The notes beneath the pieces were generated by a model, which did not search any database, was not told the DNA's origin, and saw nothing but the letters and a program-made list of their open reading frames with translations. A DNA stretch of 64,000 nt, taken from Coenobita brevimanus. Lineage: Eukaryota; Arthropoda; Malacostraca; Decapoda; Coenobitidae. The translations under genes were made by a program, and so were the position numbers. Where the stretch lies: contig CM064715.1 in assembly GCA_032717465.1 (NCBI GenBank), positions 35,565,546 to 35,629,545 of the forward strand, given 5' to 3'. Below are positions 53,361 to 63,961 of this stretch, in pieces (positions within the stretch are counted from its first letter, which is position 1; each line of letters starts with the position of its first letter).

Positions 53361-53750
53361 TCATATGCTATCCTGAAGTTGCAATTTAGTACTGCTTTTG
53401 CCGAATGGAGGGTGGTATATTAAACTGTCAATATAGTTTTCTTGCCTAGTAAATATGAGATCTAGCATTGAGCGTACATCGAGTCCTCTTTTTCTGATGC
53501 TTTCCCTTACATGTTGCGTTAGGAAAAACTCTTGCACGAGATCCAGGAGCTTTTGGTCCCAACAGCCTTCTTGGCTGATTATGGCTAGAATATTCCAATT
53601 TATATTTGTATTAAAATCTCCAGTTAGTATAATTCTTTCCGATTTCTCTTCCATTTTATGTAGTAATGATCTTAAACTCTGAATTGTATTCTCTGCCAGG
53701 TCCTCATACTCGTCTCTTTCCCATGAGTTTGACTTGGGTGGCATGTACAA
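53361..53750 (-). pseudogene. CR1-like ORF2 fragment: second half of endonuclease
   Basis: Begins MYMPPKSNSWERDEYEDL and continues ERIILTGDFNTNINW (catalytic D and N intact), FFLTQHVRESIRKRGLDVRS and LDLIFTRQENYIDSL. The SDH motif region is altered. Confidence 0.8.
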
Positions 53751-53873
53751 ATTGGCTACAATTACTTTCCCTTCAGATGTATTGATCTCTACTGCAATCA
53801 GTTCTACTTGTGAGGGTATATCTAGTTCTATTTCTTTGACTTTTAGATTTTTCTTAGTTAATATTATAATTCC

Positions 53874-54140
53874 TCATCCTTTTTTTAAGTTCCTATCTCT
53901 TCTCCATATATTATATTCCTCTAATTTTAGGATGTCATTTGATATCCTTGGTGTTAATTTTGTTTCAGTTAGGCGTATTATACGTGGTTCATTTTCTCTG
54001 ACATAATCATTCATCTCTAATAATTTAGATACCATTCCATCCACATTTGAGTACATCAACTTAATCATCTTGTTTATATACTTATCATGACTTGGTTCTA
54101 CTACCTTCCTCCTTTTTATTCCCTCCTGTTTTTGTACCAC
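53874..54140 (-). pseudogene. CR1-like ORF2 fragment: start of endonuclease
   Basis: Reads KLMYSNVDGMVSKLLEMNDY, VRENEPRIIRLTETKLTPRI and YNIWRRDRNLKKG. N of SNVDG and E of LTETK match the AP-endonuclease motifs. A frameshift follows. The frame overlaps the end of ORF1 slightly. Confidence 0.8.
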
Positions 54141-54343
54141 TTTCGTACCTGCAATCCTATTACTTTGTAAAAAAAAAATGTATTCTTCTCCTCCTCTAAC
54201 CTTCCCTTATTTTTTGTTTTTGCTTCCTCCCTCTTCTCTTTCAGTAATTCCAGTTCCTCTTGTGTTAGGCATCTTTTTATCCATACATTTTTGAACTCCT
54301 CTTTTTCCATAAGATTCTTTGCATTTTTTAGTATCTCCTCCAC
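54116..54343 (-). pseudogene. CR1-like ORF1 fragment: C-terminus
   Basis: Reads AKNLMEKEEFKNVWIKRCLT, EELELLKEKREEAKTKNK and FFFYKVIGLQVRKWYKNRR. This is the C-terminal nucleic-acid-binding-type block of ORF1 in related elements. It is separated by a frameshift from the coiled-coil part. Confidence 0.7.
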
Positions 54344-54418
54344 GGTGTTTACACTCTGAAAGGTTACCTTTAGGGGTTTTGACTTGCTTCTCTCGTATTT
54401 CCCTAACCTTTTGTGTTC

Positions 54419-55128
54419 CTATATGTCTTTACTATAGATTTCCTCTGATACTTCTTTCAATATGCTCATTACATTTGCCATCTCCGTTTTGTCTCTTGAG
54501 ATCTTGTTATTTACTTCATCCTCGTTTATACCAGTGATTACTATAGATTTATTGATATCTACTGAATCTCTGACTAACTTAGGATTGCTTTGGATTATTC
54601 TTTTCACTTCTTTTTTAATGCTTTTTTCTTCCACCCTTGTTTCTAAGTCTTTCTTTACTTTCACCATTTCAGCATTAGTGGTTTCCACATCATTTTTGTA
54701 GCTTTGCAAAGCTTCATTCACCTGTGTTATCTTCTCCTCAATATCACTGCTCTGGTCTATCAGACTGCTTACTTGCCTAATTGTCTCTGTATCATTTTTG
54801 AACTCTTCCATAATACTCTCGTGGTTGACTACTGTACTTGCCATTTCACTAATTTTTCTCCTAAGTGAACCCAATTCTACTGTCAGTTCATCTATGGTTG
54901 TGTCTTGTTGACTTCCTTTCCTAATTTTTCTATTTCTTCCTTTTGCAAGTGCATCTGTTTCTTAATTTCATCAATCTCATTTTGAAAAGTCGTCTCTAGC
55001 CTGTGTACTAGTTCCACCAGTTTATTGTGAGTCTCCATTTCAACCAGTTCTTGGTAGAAATCATCATCCTGCTTTCTACTTTTATCCCTTTTCTTTTCAA
55101 AATTTACTTTATTAAAGTATGTGGTCAT
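54419..55128 (-). pseudogene. CR1-like ORF1 fragment: coiled-coil region
   Basis: ATG at 55128 opens MTTYFNKVNFEKKRDKSRK. Glu/Lys/Leu heptad-like sequence follows (VELVHRLETTFQNEIDEIKK). A one-base shift at about 54893 ends the first frame (54892-55128), and the protein continues as TIDELTVELGSLRRKISEMA in the second (54419-54874), with further coiled-coil sequence and ITGINEDEVNNKISRDK. ORF1 proteins of this type package element RNA; that role is inferred from the family. Confidence 0.7.
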
Positions 55129-55180
55129 TTTTCAGTACTAAAAGCACATACGGTACTTACATTCCCTGGGGCTGTTGTAG

Positions 55181-55406
55181 ACAAAACAAACGATCAAGTG
55201 ATTGTGCGCATTCTTACTCTAATTTGTTTTCTTTTCTGTCTGAACAAGTCTTGCTTAATTTTTTTTATATATTATTTATATTAGAACACCATTTAGTCTA
55301 ACCTGGTACAGAGCTTGACTCATATAAAGATACTAATTTAGGTAATGCCACTGGTCAAGTTGGCCATGTATGGAGCGGTGGCAGCTTGCGTCTGGTCTCC
55401 TCGGTG

Positions 55407-55408
<2 letters not shown>
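55181..55408. other. Non-coding spacer
   Basis: No recognisable motif. It may include part of the CR1-like 5' leader. Confidence 0.4.
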
Positions 55409-55447
<39 letters not shown>

Positions 55448-55515
55448 ATAACCAAAGTGAACATTTTGATTTGAGTTTAACCAGACCCGGTGGAACGGTG
55501 AGGGTTAGCCAAAAT
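55409..55515. repeat. (GT)n plus partial AAGGTCA-type repeat unit
   Basis: About 19 GT units, then AACCAAAGTGAACATTTTGA and ACCAGACCCGGTGGAACGGT, the start of the unit seen at 57618 onward. J5 begins directly after. Confidence 0.75.
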
Positions 55516-57388
55516 TCCTGTACTGTCACTCCAGTAGGGCGTTTGGACCCTTCCAAGAGGCAGCGTCTGTGGCACGTTGGAGTTACAGATTGAAAAGCTC
55601 TCTGACAGTATTTCTTTGATTTTTTTTTAGTTATCATCACTTCCATTGTCCAGAGCCATCTGAGTGTGTTTCTTGCATTACGGAATTGTTCTCGCTGGCG
55701 TGGCTGAACAAATTCTTTTCTCTTACCCTCAAATGAATCCAAAAACAATCATGGTTTTGTCACACTTCCTCTGATGTTCTCCACAACAAGAAGGGGGACT
55801 ACAAAAGGTGCTGGCGTCATCTCCAACCCTGAATCTTGTCGCTTTTATGTTTTTGTTAGGATTCGTATCTTCAGTTCTTTGTTGTACTAAGAATAATTTC
55901 ATTCATACTAAATGCTCTGAGCAGTCTGTCATAAATTCATGTCCCTTCTGTTTCCTTACGAAAAACCTCTATAACAACTTTACTTCATCCACTTTCCCTC
56001 CTATTTTCGGTCCTGATGGCTCTGTAGCTGTTTCTTTTATTGACGAGGCAGAACTATTCGCCCAGATTTCCTTCTCCGGTTCTGTCTTGGACGATTCCGG
56101 TGCTGTTCCTGTACCTCTTCCCCTCTGACTTCCTCATGACCGACATTAAAATTTCTCCATTTGATGTACTCTCTACTCTCACTGACCTCCATATTAACAG
56201 GAAGCACGGGCATAATGAGATCCCTCCTGTTGCTTTCATGAACTATGCTTACACCATACCCAGGTAAACTCTTTCAGTTTTCTCTGTCGAATTACGAATA
56301 TGCCTTTTCTTCCTGCGGGAAGTCTGCTCTCATTCAACCTGTCTCAGAGAAGGGTGATCATTTCCAACCCTTTAAATATCGCCATATTGCATTAACATCT
56401 TGTATTTCAAACGTTTTCGAATCCGATCTTCAACAAAAAAAGGGCACCTTTCCTATCATAACTTTGTTTCCTATTGTCAGTACGGGTTCTGTCAGGGAAG
56501 CTTCACTGGTAATCCTCTCACCGTCCTTCCTGATTTTTGGTCATCCTTTTTTCCTGAACTATGCTGAAAGCTTTCCCATTGCACCTGACATTTCAAAGGA
56601 TTTAGATCGATTCTGGTATAAATCTTTTATTTCCAAACTGTTCTCATACAGTCTCTGCCCTACTAGCAGTGTCCTCATCTCTAAATTTCTGATCAATCTG
56701 TAGCTGCTCTTGTAGTTGGCCACAGATCTTCTCGTAGAGCTATCAATAGTGATGTACATCTGAGTTCTGTCCTTTCACCATTTCTCTTCCTTCTATTCAG
56801 TCAGTGACCTTCTGAGCTGTCCATCTAACCTATTCACTCATATGCGGATGGCTCCAGTCCACCTTCTTTCCGCATCTCACGGCGTCCAGTACAACAGTTG
56901 CTTCAAGAAACACGATCTGAGGTTATGGCACACCTAATTTCTGACTTGACTGGTATATCTGGTTAGGGTAGTAACCTTGTTTTTAATGCATCAAAAACAC
57001 AATTCCTACGTCTTTCAACCCCCCGAAGTCTTCCACAGGAGTGTCATTTAATATTCTACAATATCTAACTCAATCCTGCATCATCTCTCAGCAGTCTTGA
57101 GGCTTCATTCTCTTGGGACTGATCATGGAAAGATCCCATTACTTCTCTTGCAAAATCTACTTCCAAAAAATTAGGTGTGCTAGGCTGAATCCGTGACATC
57201 TTTAACCCCGTATAACTGTTGACTTTATATAGGAGCTTTATTCACCCGTGTATAGAGTACAACTCCATGTGTTGCAGGCTCCCCACACACACATCTCTTC
57301 TAAACAGGGTGGAGTCATGGGCTTTTCGTCTCACTAACCCTCCTTCTCTTAATGGTTCCCTTTGGCCTCTCTCTCTTCACCGCATTGC

Positions 57389-57431
<43 letters not shown>

Positions 57432-57502
57432 TTTTCTTGGAGGGAACAATTATTTCTGGTTTCTAGCTTATATTTACCTTTTTCTTTGAAAAAAAAAAAA
57501 AA
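55516..57502 (+). mobile_element. Jockey-like LINE copy J5, 5' truncated and highly diverged
   Basis: Starts near GTACTGTCACTCCAGTAGGG (J1 about 4400) and ends GGAGGGAACAATTATTTCTG ... TTCTTTGAAAAAAAA near 57502. It is far more diverged from J1 than J2, J3 or J4, so it is the oldest copy of the family here. A (TC)n run of about 20 units (57388-57428) has replaced part of the 3' coding end. Confidence 0.8.
55540..57390 (+). pseudogene. J5 endonuclease-RT remnants
   Basis: Fragments in order are: [20 protein letters not shown] sequence and NNFTSSTFPPIFGPDGSVAV (55808-56128); PSDFLMTDIKISPFDVLST (56040-56267); SALIQPVSEKGDHFQPFKYR with [14 protein letters not shown] (56245-56703), ending APDISKDLDRFWYKSFISKL; then SYADG-like sequence near 56838 where J1 has SYADD; and LYRSFIHPCIEYNS with LLNRVESWAFRLTNPP (57219-57390). 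The catalytic pair is lost. Confidence 0.75.
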
Positions 57503-57548
57503 ATCCAAAGTCAAGATCACAGGGCAAGGCCAAAGTTAAACCAATTTA

Positions 57549-57620
<72 letters not shown>

Positions 57621-58445
57621 AAAAGAATAAGTTTTCATTCGATTTTCACCAAACTTGGTGGAATGGGTAAGGGTAAGCCAATGAATATAGGCTACCTATT
57701 GTTATTTGAGAGCAATAGGTCAAAGATGGAGGTCACAGGACAAGGTCAGCTTAAATACTTTTTATTCGAATTAGATCGTACTTTATGGAATGGTTGAGTA
57801 TAAGGTAAGACTAAAGGGATACAGTTTTGATAACGATCAAAGGTCGAGATCACAGGGAAAGTCAATTAAAACAGTCATGATCTACAGTAATTCAAACCAG
57901 ATGCTGTTGATGGGTTGCGAGGCATACAAAAATAGAAGAACGTAGTTCTTAGAACAATCAACGGTCAAGGCCACAGGGCAAGACCAATTTTCGACCCGTG
58001 CATCTGTGTGAACAAGATAAATCAGTTCTGATCTGAATTAGGTCAAACTTGGTGGACGAGCTGAGCATCACCCAAGAGGCTGGCCTATTATTCTTTTTTT
58101 TTTTTTTTCCCAAATAAATGTCAAGGGCACATGGCAAGATCAAGTTAAGCAGTTTTGGTCTGATATGGACTAAACTTTCTGGAAGAATATGGGTTGAAAC
58201 GAAAATGAAGAGGTAGATTTAGAGGATAATCAGTCAAAAGCAGAGGTCACAGGAAAAGATAAAAGATCAGGGGTACTGGACAATGTCAACTCAGCTCTGA
58301 TCTGATCTGAGCCAAAGTTACTGCAAGAGTTAATGGCAAGGCAAGAATAAGGCAATGTGATTTTAAGAGTAATCCGTCAAGAGTCAGTCATAGGGCAAGG
58401 TCAGATATTCGGTTCAGACGATGTGGTGGGAGTGGGTGTTGCACC
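57503..58445. repeat. (GT)n plus tandem AAGGTCA repeat, block 3
   Basis: About 33 GT units (57551-57617), followed by about six diverged units of 120-150 bases. Each carries ACCAAACTTGGTGGAATGG, TTTTGATAACGATCA and a core near GGTCACAGGACAAGGTCA. Core copies fall near 57728, 57845, 57966, 58121, 58236 and 58388. Orientation and word order match blocks 1 and 2. Confidence 0.75.
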
Positions 58446-58651
58446 GTTTAAGTGCTCTTTCTTGTTATCTTATGTACTGACAATGTTAAGCAAAGCCTCC
58501 ATTTCCTCCTGACAACAATGGCGTCTAATAATCTATCCAAACTAGCACCACACGAATTTCATCTAGTTCGTGCTGACTACGATAGAGAACTTCTATTCTC
58601 TTCTTCAATACAATGACATTATTGACACTAAGCGCATGCTACCGCCAAGTG

Positions 58652-58654
<3 letters not shown>
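58446..58654. other. Non-coding spacer
   Basis: No recognisable motif. Confidence 0.4.

Positions 58655-58726
<72 letters not shown>
58655..58726. repeat. (TA)n microsatellite, 3' border of J3
   Basis: About 36 TA units directly against the conserved 3' end of the Jockey-like copy J3, as at J1. Confidence 0.95.
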
Positions 58727-58729
<3 letters not shown>

Positions 58730-58809
58730 AGGAAGAAGGAGCCAAAGGCAGCGGGCCCGCAATTGTTGTTCCTTCCAAGAGAAAAACAAAATACAAGAGA
58801 AAGCCAAAT

Positions 58810-59217
58810 TCAAGATCCTATCATTTCGAGATGCCTGGACACACTGCGTTTGAAAGACTGGAGCTCATACAAAGCAGGAAATACAGACAGAGGGAGACAG
58901 TTCCAGAGTTGACCTGTTGCATAAATGAAGGACTGGGAGTAACGGTTAACTCTTGCATTAGAGAGTTGGACAGAAAAGGGTTGAGAGTTTGCTGCTAGGC
59001 GGGTGCTATGCACCCGTCGTAGAGCAGGAGGAATGCATGCAGACAGTTCAGAGGAGCAGTGACCATTGAAGTAACGATAGAAAAGAGATAAAGATGCAAC
59101 AGTGCGACCAAGAGACAGAGGTTGAAGGGAGTCAGTAAAAGGAGGAGAGTTAATGAGACGAAAAGCCTTTGACTCCATCCTATTGAGAAGAGCTGTATGT
59201 TGGGAGCCTCCCCACAC
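58810..59217 (-). pseudogene. J3 C-terminal region
   Basis: 135 codons matching the J1 end: [60 protein letters not shown] and [14 protein letters not shown] before the stop. Confidence 0.85.
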
Positions 59218-59428
59218 ATGTGAGTTGTATTACATGCAGGGGCGGATAAAACCCCTGTATAGAGTCAACAATTGTGCATGGGTAAAGAAGGAACGGAGTT
59301 GGCTTAGCACACCTAATCTCTAGGAAGCAGATTTTACAAGAGATGTAATATGACCTTTCCAAGATAAGTCCCGAGTAAATGAAACTCCAAGCCTATTCAA
59401 GGATAATGCAGGATTAAGCTGAATATTA
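59218..59428 (-). pseudogene. J3 segment between palm and C-terminal region, frameshifted
   Basis: The minus strand follows [20 protein letters not shown] and LYRGFIRPCM-type sequence of the family in broken frames. Confidence 0.65.
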
Positions 59429-59986
59429 TTAAACATTAGTGAGTATACCTGTGAAAGATTTTGTCGGGTTGATAGGTGTAAAAACTGAGTCTTTGATGCA
59501 TGAAAAACAACCAGAGATATTTTTACCCCAGTCAGAAATACGAGCCAAGTCAGACATTAGGTGTGCCATAGACTCATCCCTTGTTTGTTGAAGTAACTGC
59601 TGAGATGGACGTTGCGGGAACCGAATGGAAAGATGAAGGGTGGAGTCATCAGGATAAGAGTGGATAGGGTTAGATGTACAGCTTAGGAGGTCATTGATGA
59701 ATAAAAGGAAGAGAAATGGTGATAGGACAGAGCCCTGAGGAACACCACTGTTGATAGATCTGGGAGAAGAACGATGGCCGTCTACAACAGCGGCTATAGA
59801 ACGACCAGAAAGGAAGCTATAGATGAAGACACAGATAGACCAGGCAAAATCAAAGAAGTACTGCCTGAGGGCGTCCCAATCCTCAGCTTCAAAGTGCCAC
59901 AGACGACGTTTCTTTGGATGGTCCACAGGCGGTATTGGAGCGATAGGACAGATGAAGGTGATAAGGTTGTGATCGGCGGAGCCCAA
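59429..59986 (-). pseudogene. J3 fused endonuclease-end and RT-palm frame
   Basis: 185 codons that run [40 protein letters not shown], then straight into [39 protein letters not shown] and [19 protein letters not shown]. The join follows FDFAW. The deletion removes the fingers and the first catalytic Asp, and YADD has become YPDD, so no RT activity is expected even though the frame stays open. Confidence 0.85.
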
Positions 59987-60465
59987 CCGAGAGAAAAGAT
60001 TAACGGTGTAAGCAGAAGGATTAGTTGTAAGGAAGAGGTCATGTACGAGTATGTTGGAGCTCTCTCCACGGCGGTCAGGAATACGGGTAGGGTGCTGTAC
60101 AAGCTGCTCTAGGTCATTAAGGATAGAAAAAGTGTAGGCTTGTTCACCAGGTGGATCAGTGAAAGAAGAGGAGAGCTAAAGGTGGTGGTGAACATTGAAA
60201 TCTCCTAGAATGGAGATTTCAGAGAAAGGAGAAATGGATAGAATGTGTTCCATCGTAGAAGTAAGATAGTCAAAGAATTTTTGATAGTCAGTAGAATTAG
60301 AAGATAAGTAACAGCGCAGATATATTTAGTCAGAGAATGACAGGAAAGTCGAAGGTATAGTGTAGATAATTCAGAAGAATCGAGTTCAGGAACACGAGAA
60401 CAAAATAGGTCGTTGCATACATATACGCAACATCCACCTTTGGTTTTGTAATGAGTATATACCGG
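59987..60465 (-). pseudogene. J3 endonuclease remnant
   Basis: The minus strand follows J1 from the [10 protein letters not shown] block (about 60430), through [20 protein letters not shown] and [13 protein letters not shown] (about 60195-60230), to [18 protein letters not shown] near 59999-60060. Two or three frameshifts interrupt it, and the first 90 residues are missing. Confidence 0.75.
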
Positions 60466-61447
60466 TATCGTTATATATATTCTCGAGGATATGTCTCGTA
60501 TAATGACAAGGTTCAGCTCAACACCTCTCTCACTTTCTCATGCTTTTCATAATACTTGCCATGAGAACTGATGTAAGTGATAACAAGAATTTCAGCTTCA
60601 CTCCAATGACATATTTTTGCTGCCTTCAGACGATTTTACTAAACTTGGCAGATTCATGTCGGACTGGAGTGGTTGTGTTTAGCCTTCATTTACCTGTTCA
60701 TTACGAGAGGTCTTTCGCAAGCTGAATGGAAAAATCTGTATGTAAGAAGTATATAGCAAATAAGTATAACCTCGTAGCTAGAGCAAACGTCTTCACATCA
60801 ATGACCCATTGCTCACTTTACTCATACCACCAGCAGGCTATGTTATATCAACTAGGAAGGATCTCTGTGAAGGAAGAGGTTGGTGAAGGTTGTATGTAGT
60901 GCGTGTTGTCAGAACATCTCCCTTTTGCTGAATGAAGTAGTTTGAAGACAGCAAGGATATATTGAAAGGGGTTGCCTTGTACTGAAGATGTTTAATGGAA
61001 TAGTTTTACGAGGATATAAGGATATATTTCCCTGTCTGTGGAGGCAGGAGAGGAAAAACAGGATCTTGAGTTTTATTTATTTATTTATTTTTTAATCCCT
61101 GTACTGTTGCAGTTTCATGCTGTTTTTACGAGTATCTTCGATTACTTAGTTTTATTTTCATAATTTTTGCTTTCTTTTTCTTTTTACATTGCCGTAATTT
61201 TTGGGTTTTTCTGTATTTCCCTAACATTATCAATAATCTGCTTTCGCGTTATTTCCTCCTTCTGTAGCTCTGTCTTCACTTCTCGTTCGCTTTATTTATT
61301 ATTATTATAATTCCCTATTTTTATTCTCTTCAACCATAACGCCCTGAGTATTATTTTTTTTTTATTTCACCAATTCTCTCCTTTTCATTCTCTACATTAT
61401 ACCTCCCCTTTATCTCCTTCCCCTACATTTCTTCTCTGCTTATCACA

Positions 61448-61450
<3 letters not shown>
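60466..61450. other. Non-coding stretch, no gene seen
   Basis: AT-rich, with T-rich and TTTA-rich words at 61060-61100 and 61340-61370. No motif in any frame. Confidence 0.5.

Positions 61451-61480
<30 letters not shown>
61451..61480. repeat. (TC)n microsatellite
   Basis: About 14 TC units. Confidence 0.9.
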
Positions 61481-61957
61481 ATCCATTACAGTTCACCAAA
61501 ATTTCGCTTCACATCACCTCACTTATCTTATTGTCTCCATTTTCTTTTATTCTCTTCTCTTCTCTTGCACCCACGTCTCCAGTCCGCCCTCCCTCCCGTG
61601 CGTCATTCCTTAAGAGTGGTGTTGAGGGTCGGGGTGGCATTCACAGGGCCACGTAATACACCCCTAACACGTCTACACACACCCCTCTTTATTGCCTCAT
61701 ACGCGCCCACTCACTATTTATGTACAGTTGCCAACAAAAGTCATGTCGCCTTTCCTGCTTCTCTCCCTCCATGGGCTTCGACAATCCGGCAATGAGAATA
61801 CGCAGCAACAGTCAGTAGTGATTCTATTTGGCGGTGGGTCCTTGTCATCAGTGTCGTTTCCTTCGACTTCACCTAACTAATTTTAAAAGCCCATGCGGGA
61901 ATGGTAACACTTTTTTTTTTTTGTTGCCGACTGTACCTAACCTCGCGCTCTTTGACG
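61481..61957. other. Non-coding stretch, no gene seen
   Basis: Short open frames at 61565-61880 lack recognisable motifs. Confidence 0.4.
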
Positions 61958-62030
61958 GGAGTTAAGGTGGTGCAGTCAACAGCAGTCTTAGCTCGCCACC
62001 GGAAGAGCGGAGGCTCAATTCTTTGGTTTC
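61958..62030 (+). mobile_element. Possible tRNA-like SINE head
   Basis: AAGGTGGTGCAGTCAACAGC resembles an A box, and GGAGGCTCAATTCT about 45 bases later resembles a B box (GGTTCGANTCC). No poly-A end or second copy was identified. Low confidence. Confidence 0.3.
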
Positions 62031-62744
62031 TCTGTAGTCTCCGTTTGCCCAGCAGTGATGAAGTAGTATTACGAACGACAATATCGCTTCATTCTCTCAT
62101 CGAACATTTATGACACTCATACTCAGTGTTCTGAAAAGATTGGTGGACGGAGGAAATAGAATCATTAGGTTGCGAAAGTCGAACTTTACTGTCTCGTTAT
62201 TTATCAGTACGAGGTGAATTAAAAATTATGTCTGCATTTGTACAAAATTCAGGCTCAAATATTTTCCAAATAACTCATCAATATCACACTTACGGCAAGA
62301 CGGTCATTTTACTCTCGGACGCATTATTTTAAATAGACTGAACTATGGACAGAAGACATACAACATATCCCTCGGCTCTAGCATTCAAGTAACCAGAGGG
62401 CATTGAAAAGTAGAAGTGCTGGAATATTAGGCAAACTTTTGGCCCTGACTGTAGCAGGACGAATTCTGGAGAAGAGTCTGAGTGCTCTCCTTGCCAGTCC
62501 ATTGATTCTCTGCATTGGTAATTATGAGTTTCACTGTGTATTTCCTTCAGTGCAGATTAACATTTAACTGTCTAAGCATGTCTTCAGTAGTCACGTGCTT
62601 TAGTCTTTCTTTTTTTAGTCCTACAAACAAACCCCCGACTACGACATGCAGTCGTCGGTTTACATCCCGCTCCCATTTCAGTTCCAAGTAAGAACAGACT
62701 GGGGCAAGGAAGACCATGTTACAATGTTCCCTGGTTTACCCGTG
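62031..62744. other. Non-coding stretch, no gene seen
   Basis: No recognisable motif. Confidence 0.4.
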
Positions 62745-62815
62745 AATCGAGCTAATGTTATCTAAAGCGAGGCGTCCCCGGTTCGATTCCCAGGTCGATC
62801 ACAGGACCTTTGAGC
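62745..62815 (+). mobile_element. Possible tRNA-like fragment with strong B box
   Basis: CCCCGGTTCGATTCCCAGG at about 62779-62797 contains a perfect B box (GGTTCGATTCC) inside a T-stem-like context. The upstream A box is poor (GAATCGAGCTAATG). It cannot be folded into a full cloverleaf by eye. It is more likely a decayed SINE than a tRNA gene. Confidence 0.3.
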
Positions 62816-63118
62816 AGGGCTCATTTGCCTTGATCTTTTCATTACCTAGTCCTTCTGATACAGGGACCGGGATTTAAATGGACGGTTGTGTAGTGTCTTC
62901 TGGAGAACGTTTGGATGTTTTTCTTTTCAGTCACACTTGTATGTGTTTGTGATTGCCTCTTATTCATTAATGCTGCCCGCGCAAATAGGGTTAAGGTTCA
63001 GCACTTGTTCCCTCAAATGAAATTCACGTCCTTGCCAACTAAATTCTTCCCCTATCACTCTCCTTCCTTCTAACTTGGTGGTAAGTCCCACAGCATATTG
63101 GGTGCCTTTCTTCTAAGT

Positions 63119-63121
<3 letters not shown>
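62816..63121. other. Non-coding stretch, no gene seen
   Basis: No recognisable motif before the CA microsatellite. Confidence 0.4.

Positions 63122-63160
<39 letters not shown>
63122..63160. repeat. (CA)n microsatellite
   Basis: About 20 CA units ending at the candidate LTR start. Confidence 0.95.
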
Positions 63161-63161
<1 letters not shown>

Positions 63162-63163
<2 letters not shown>

Positions 63164-63947
63164 TTACATAGCCTATGATTTCATCATCCTTTGTGTAATT
63201 TTAACGCACAGTATGCTGCATGTTTGATCACGAGCGTGTTCTGCCTCAGTTCCCCCCTTCTACCGTTATAGTAGAGTAAGTCGTCATTTCTGGAGTTCAG
63301 ACCAGGATTGTCAACTCTTTGTCCCCATGGCTTCATTTGCGCGTCCTTCTTACAAGTTGTATCAAGCTCTGCCGGCCCCTATATAATGAGCTCAGTCTCT
63401 GCATCATTGCCACTTAGATCTGCTCCTCATTTTGTTCACATCTATGTCCTCCCCTGAACAGTTATTATTATTGTGAGTGCTCAAGAAGTCTCCAAACATC
63501 TAGCAGCTGTGTGTAATTTGAGTATAACTGTTGTATTTTTTCTTGTACTGTGTAGCATAAGTTTAATTTGTAGGCCTAGTGAAGTTTTTGTAATTCATGT
63601 AGGGATCTTTATGTCCATCAGTTTTAATATTATTTTGTATCTGTAATAATTTATCTGGCATTCACTGAGTATTATCTGGTATCTCATTTTATCAGGGCTG
63701 ACTTAGATAAATTTACTCATGCTAATTTCGTGTTAATAGAGGCTATTGCAGTTAACCATATATTCAACCTGTTTTTGCCATTACATTATCCTTATGAGTC
63801 CTGAATGTTTTGTTGTTAGTTTGAGCATTAAACTTTAACTTGTAATTTTACCTAACTCTTTTGTTTTGAACCTGGAACTTTACGGGACAGTAGTGACTCT
63901 TAGTATTCTCACTTAAAGTGTACGTTATCTTTCTCTGTTCCGTAACA
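63162..63947 (+). mobile_element. Candidate 5' LTR of an LTR retrotransposon cut by the window end
   Basis: The 786-base segment begins TGTTAC and ends GTAACA, a perfect 6-base terminal inverted repeat of the TG...CA type. It holds a TATA-like box (TATATAAT, about 63380), a TCATTG initiator-like word about 24 bases later, and ATTAAA at about 63826. Six bases after its end comes TGGCGACC (63954-63961), which fits the start of a tRNA primer-binding site used by some Gypsy- and BEL-type elements. The matching 3' LTR and coding genes would lie beyond 64000. Each sign is weak alone, but together they are suggestive. Confidence 0.45.
63378..63410 (+). promoter_or_regulatory. Possible core promoter inside the candidate LTR
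   Basis: CCCCTATATAATGAGCTCAG provides a TATA box, and TCATTG about 24 bases downstream resembles the arthropod initiator. This is inference only. Confidence 0.3.
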
Positions 63948-63953
63948 TAAATT

Positions 63954-63961
63954 TGGCGACC
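63954..63961 (+). other. Possible primer-binding site core
   Basis: TGGCGACC follows the candidate LTR end by six bases. Complementarity beyond these eight bases to an arginine-type tRNA 3' end is not clear. Confidence 0.3.

Larger units (their letters stand above)
51180..55180 (-). mobile_element. CR1/L2-like non-LTR retrotransposon, near full length, inactive
   Basis: Reverse strand. ORF1 remnants (54116-55128) are followed by ORF2 remnants with endonuclease (53361-54140), RT (51942-53105) and C-terminal region (51229-51818). The 3' end carries two copies of AATTAGGTAAGAAC (51181-51212 on the reverse strand), a short terminal repeat rather than poly-A, as in CR1/L2-type elements. Many frameshifts and stops make it inactive. 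The 5' limit is uncertain. Confidence 0.8.
58727..60465 (-). mobile_element. Jockey-like LINE copy J3, with internal deletion
   Basis: Reverse strand. The 3' end (GCGAGGAAGAAGGAGCCAAA on the plus strand) touches the TA run. The 5' end is near 60465, within the endonuclease. Compared with J1, about 1,044 bases are missing in frame between the endonuclease end and the RT catalytic palm (J1 residues about 297-644). Sequence is otherwise close to J1. Confidence 0.85.

Noticed and set aside
62745..62815. A possible functional tRNA gene
   Set aside because: The B box is good, but no paired acceptor, D or anticodon arms could be drawn, so it was listed only as a tRNA-like fragment.
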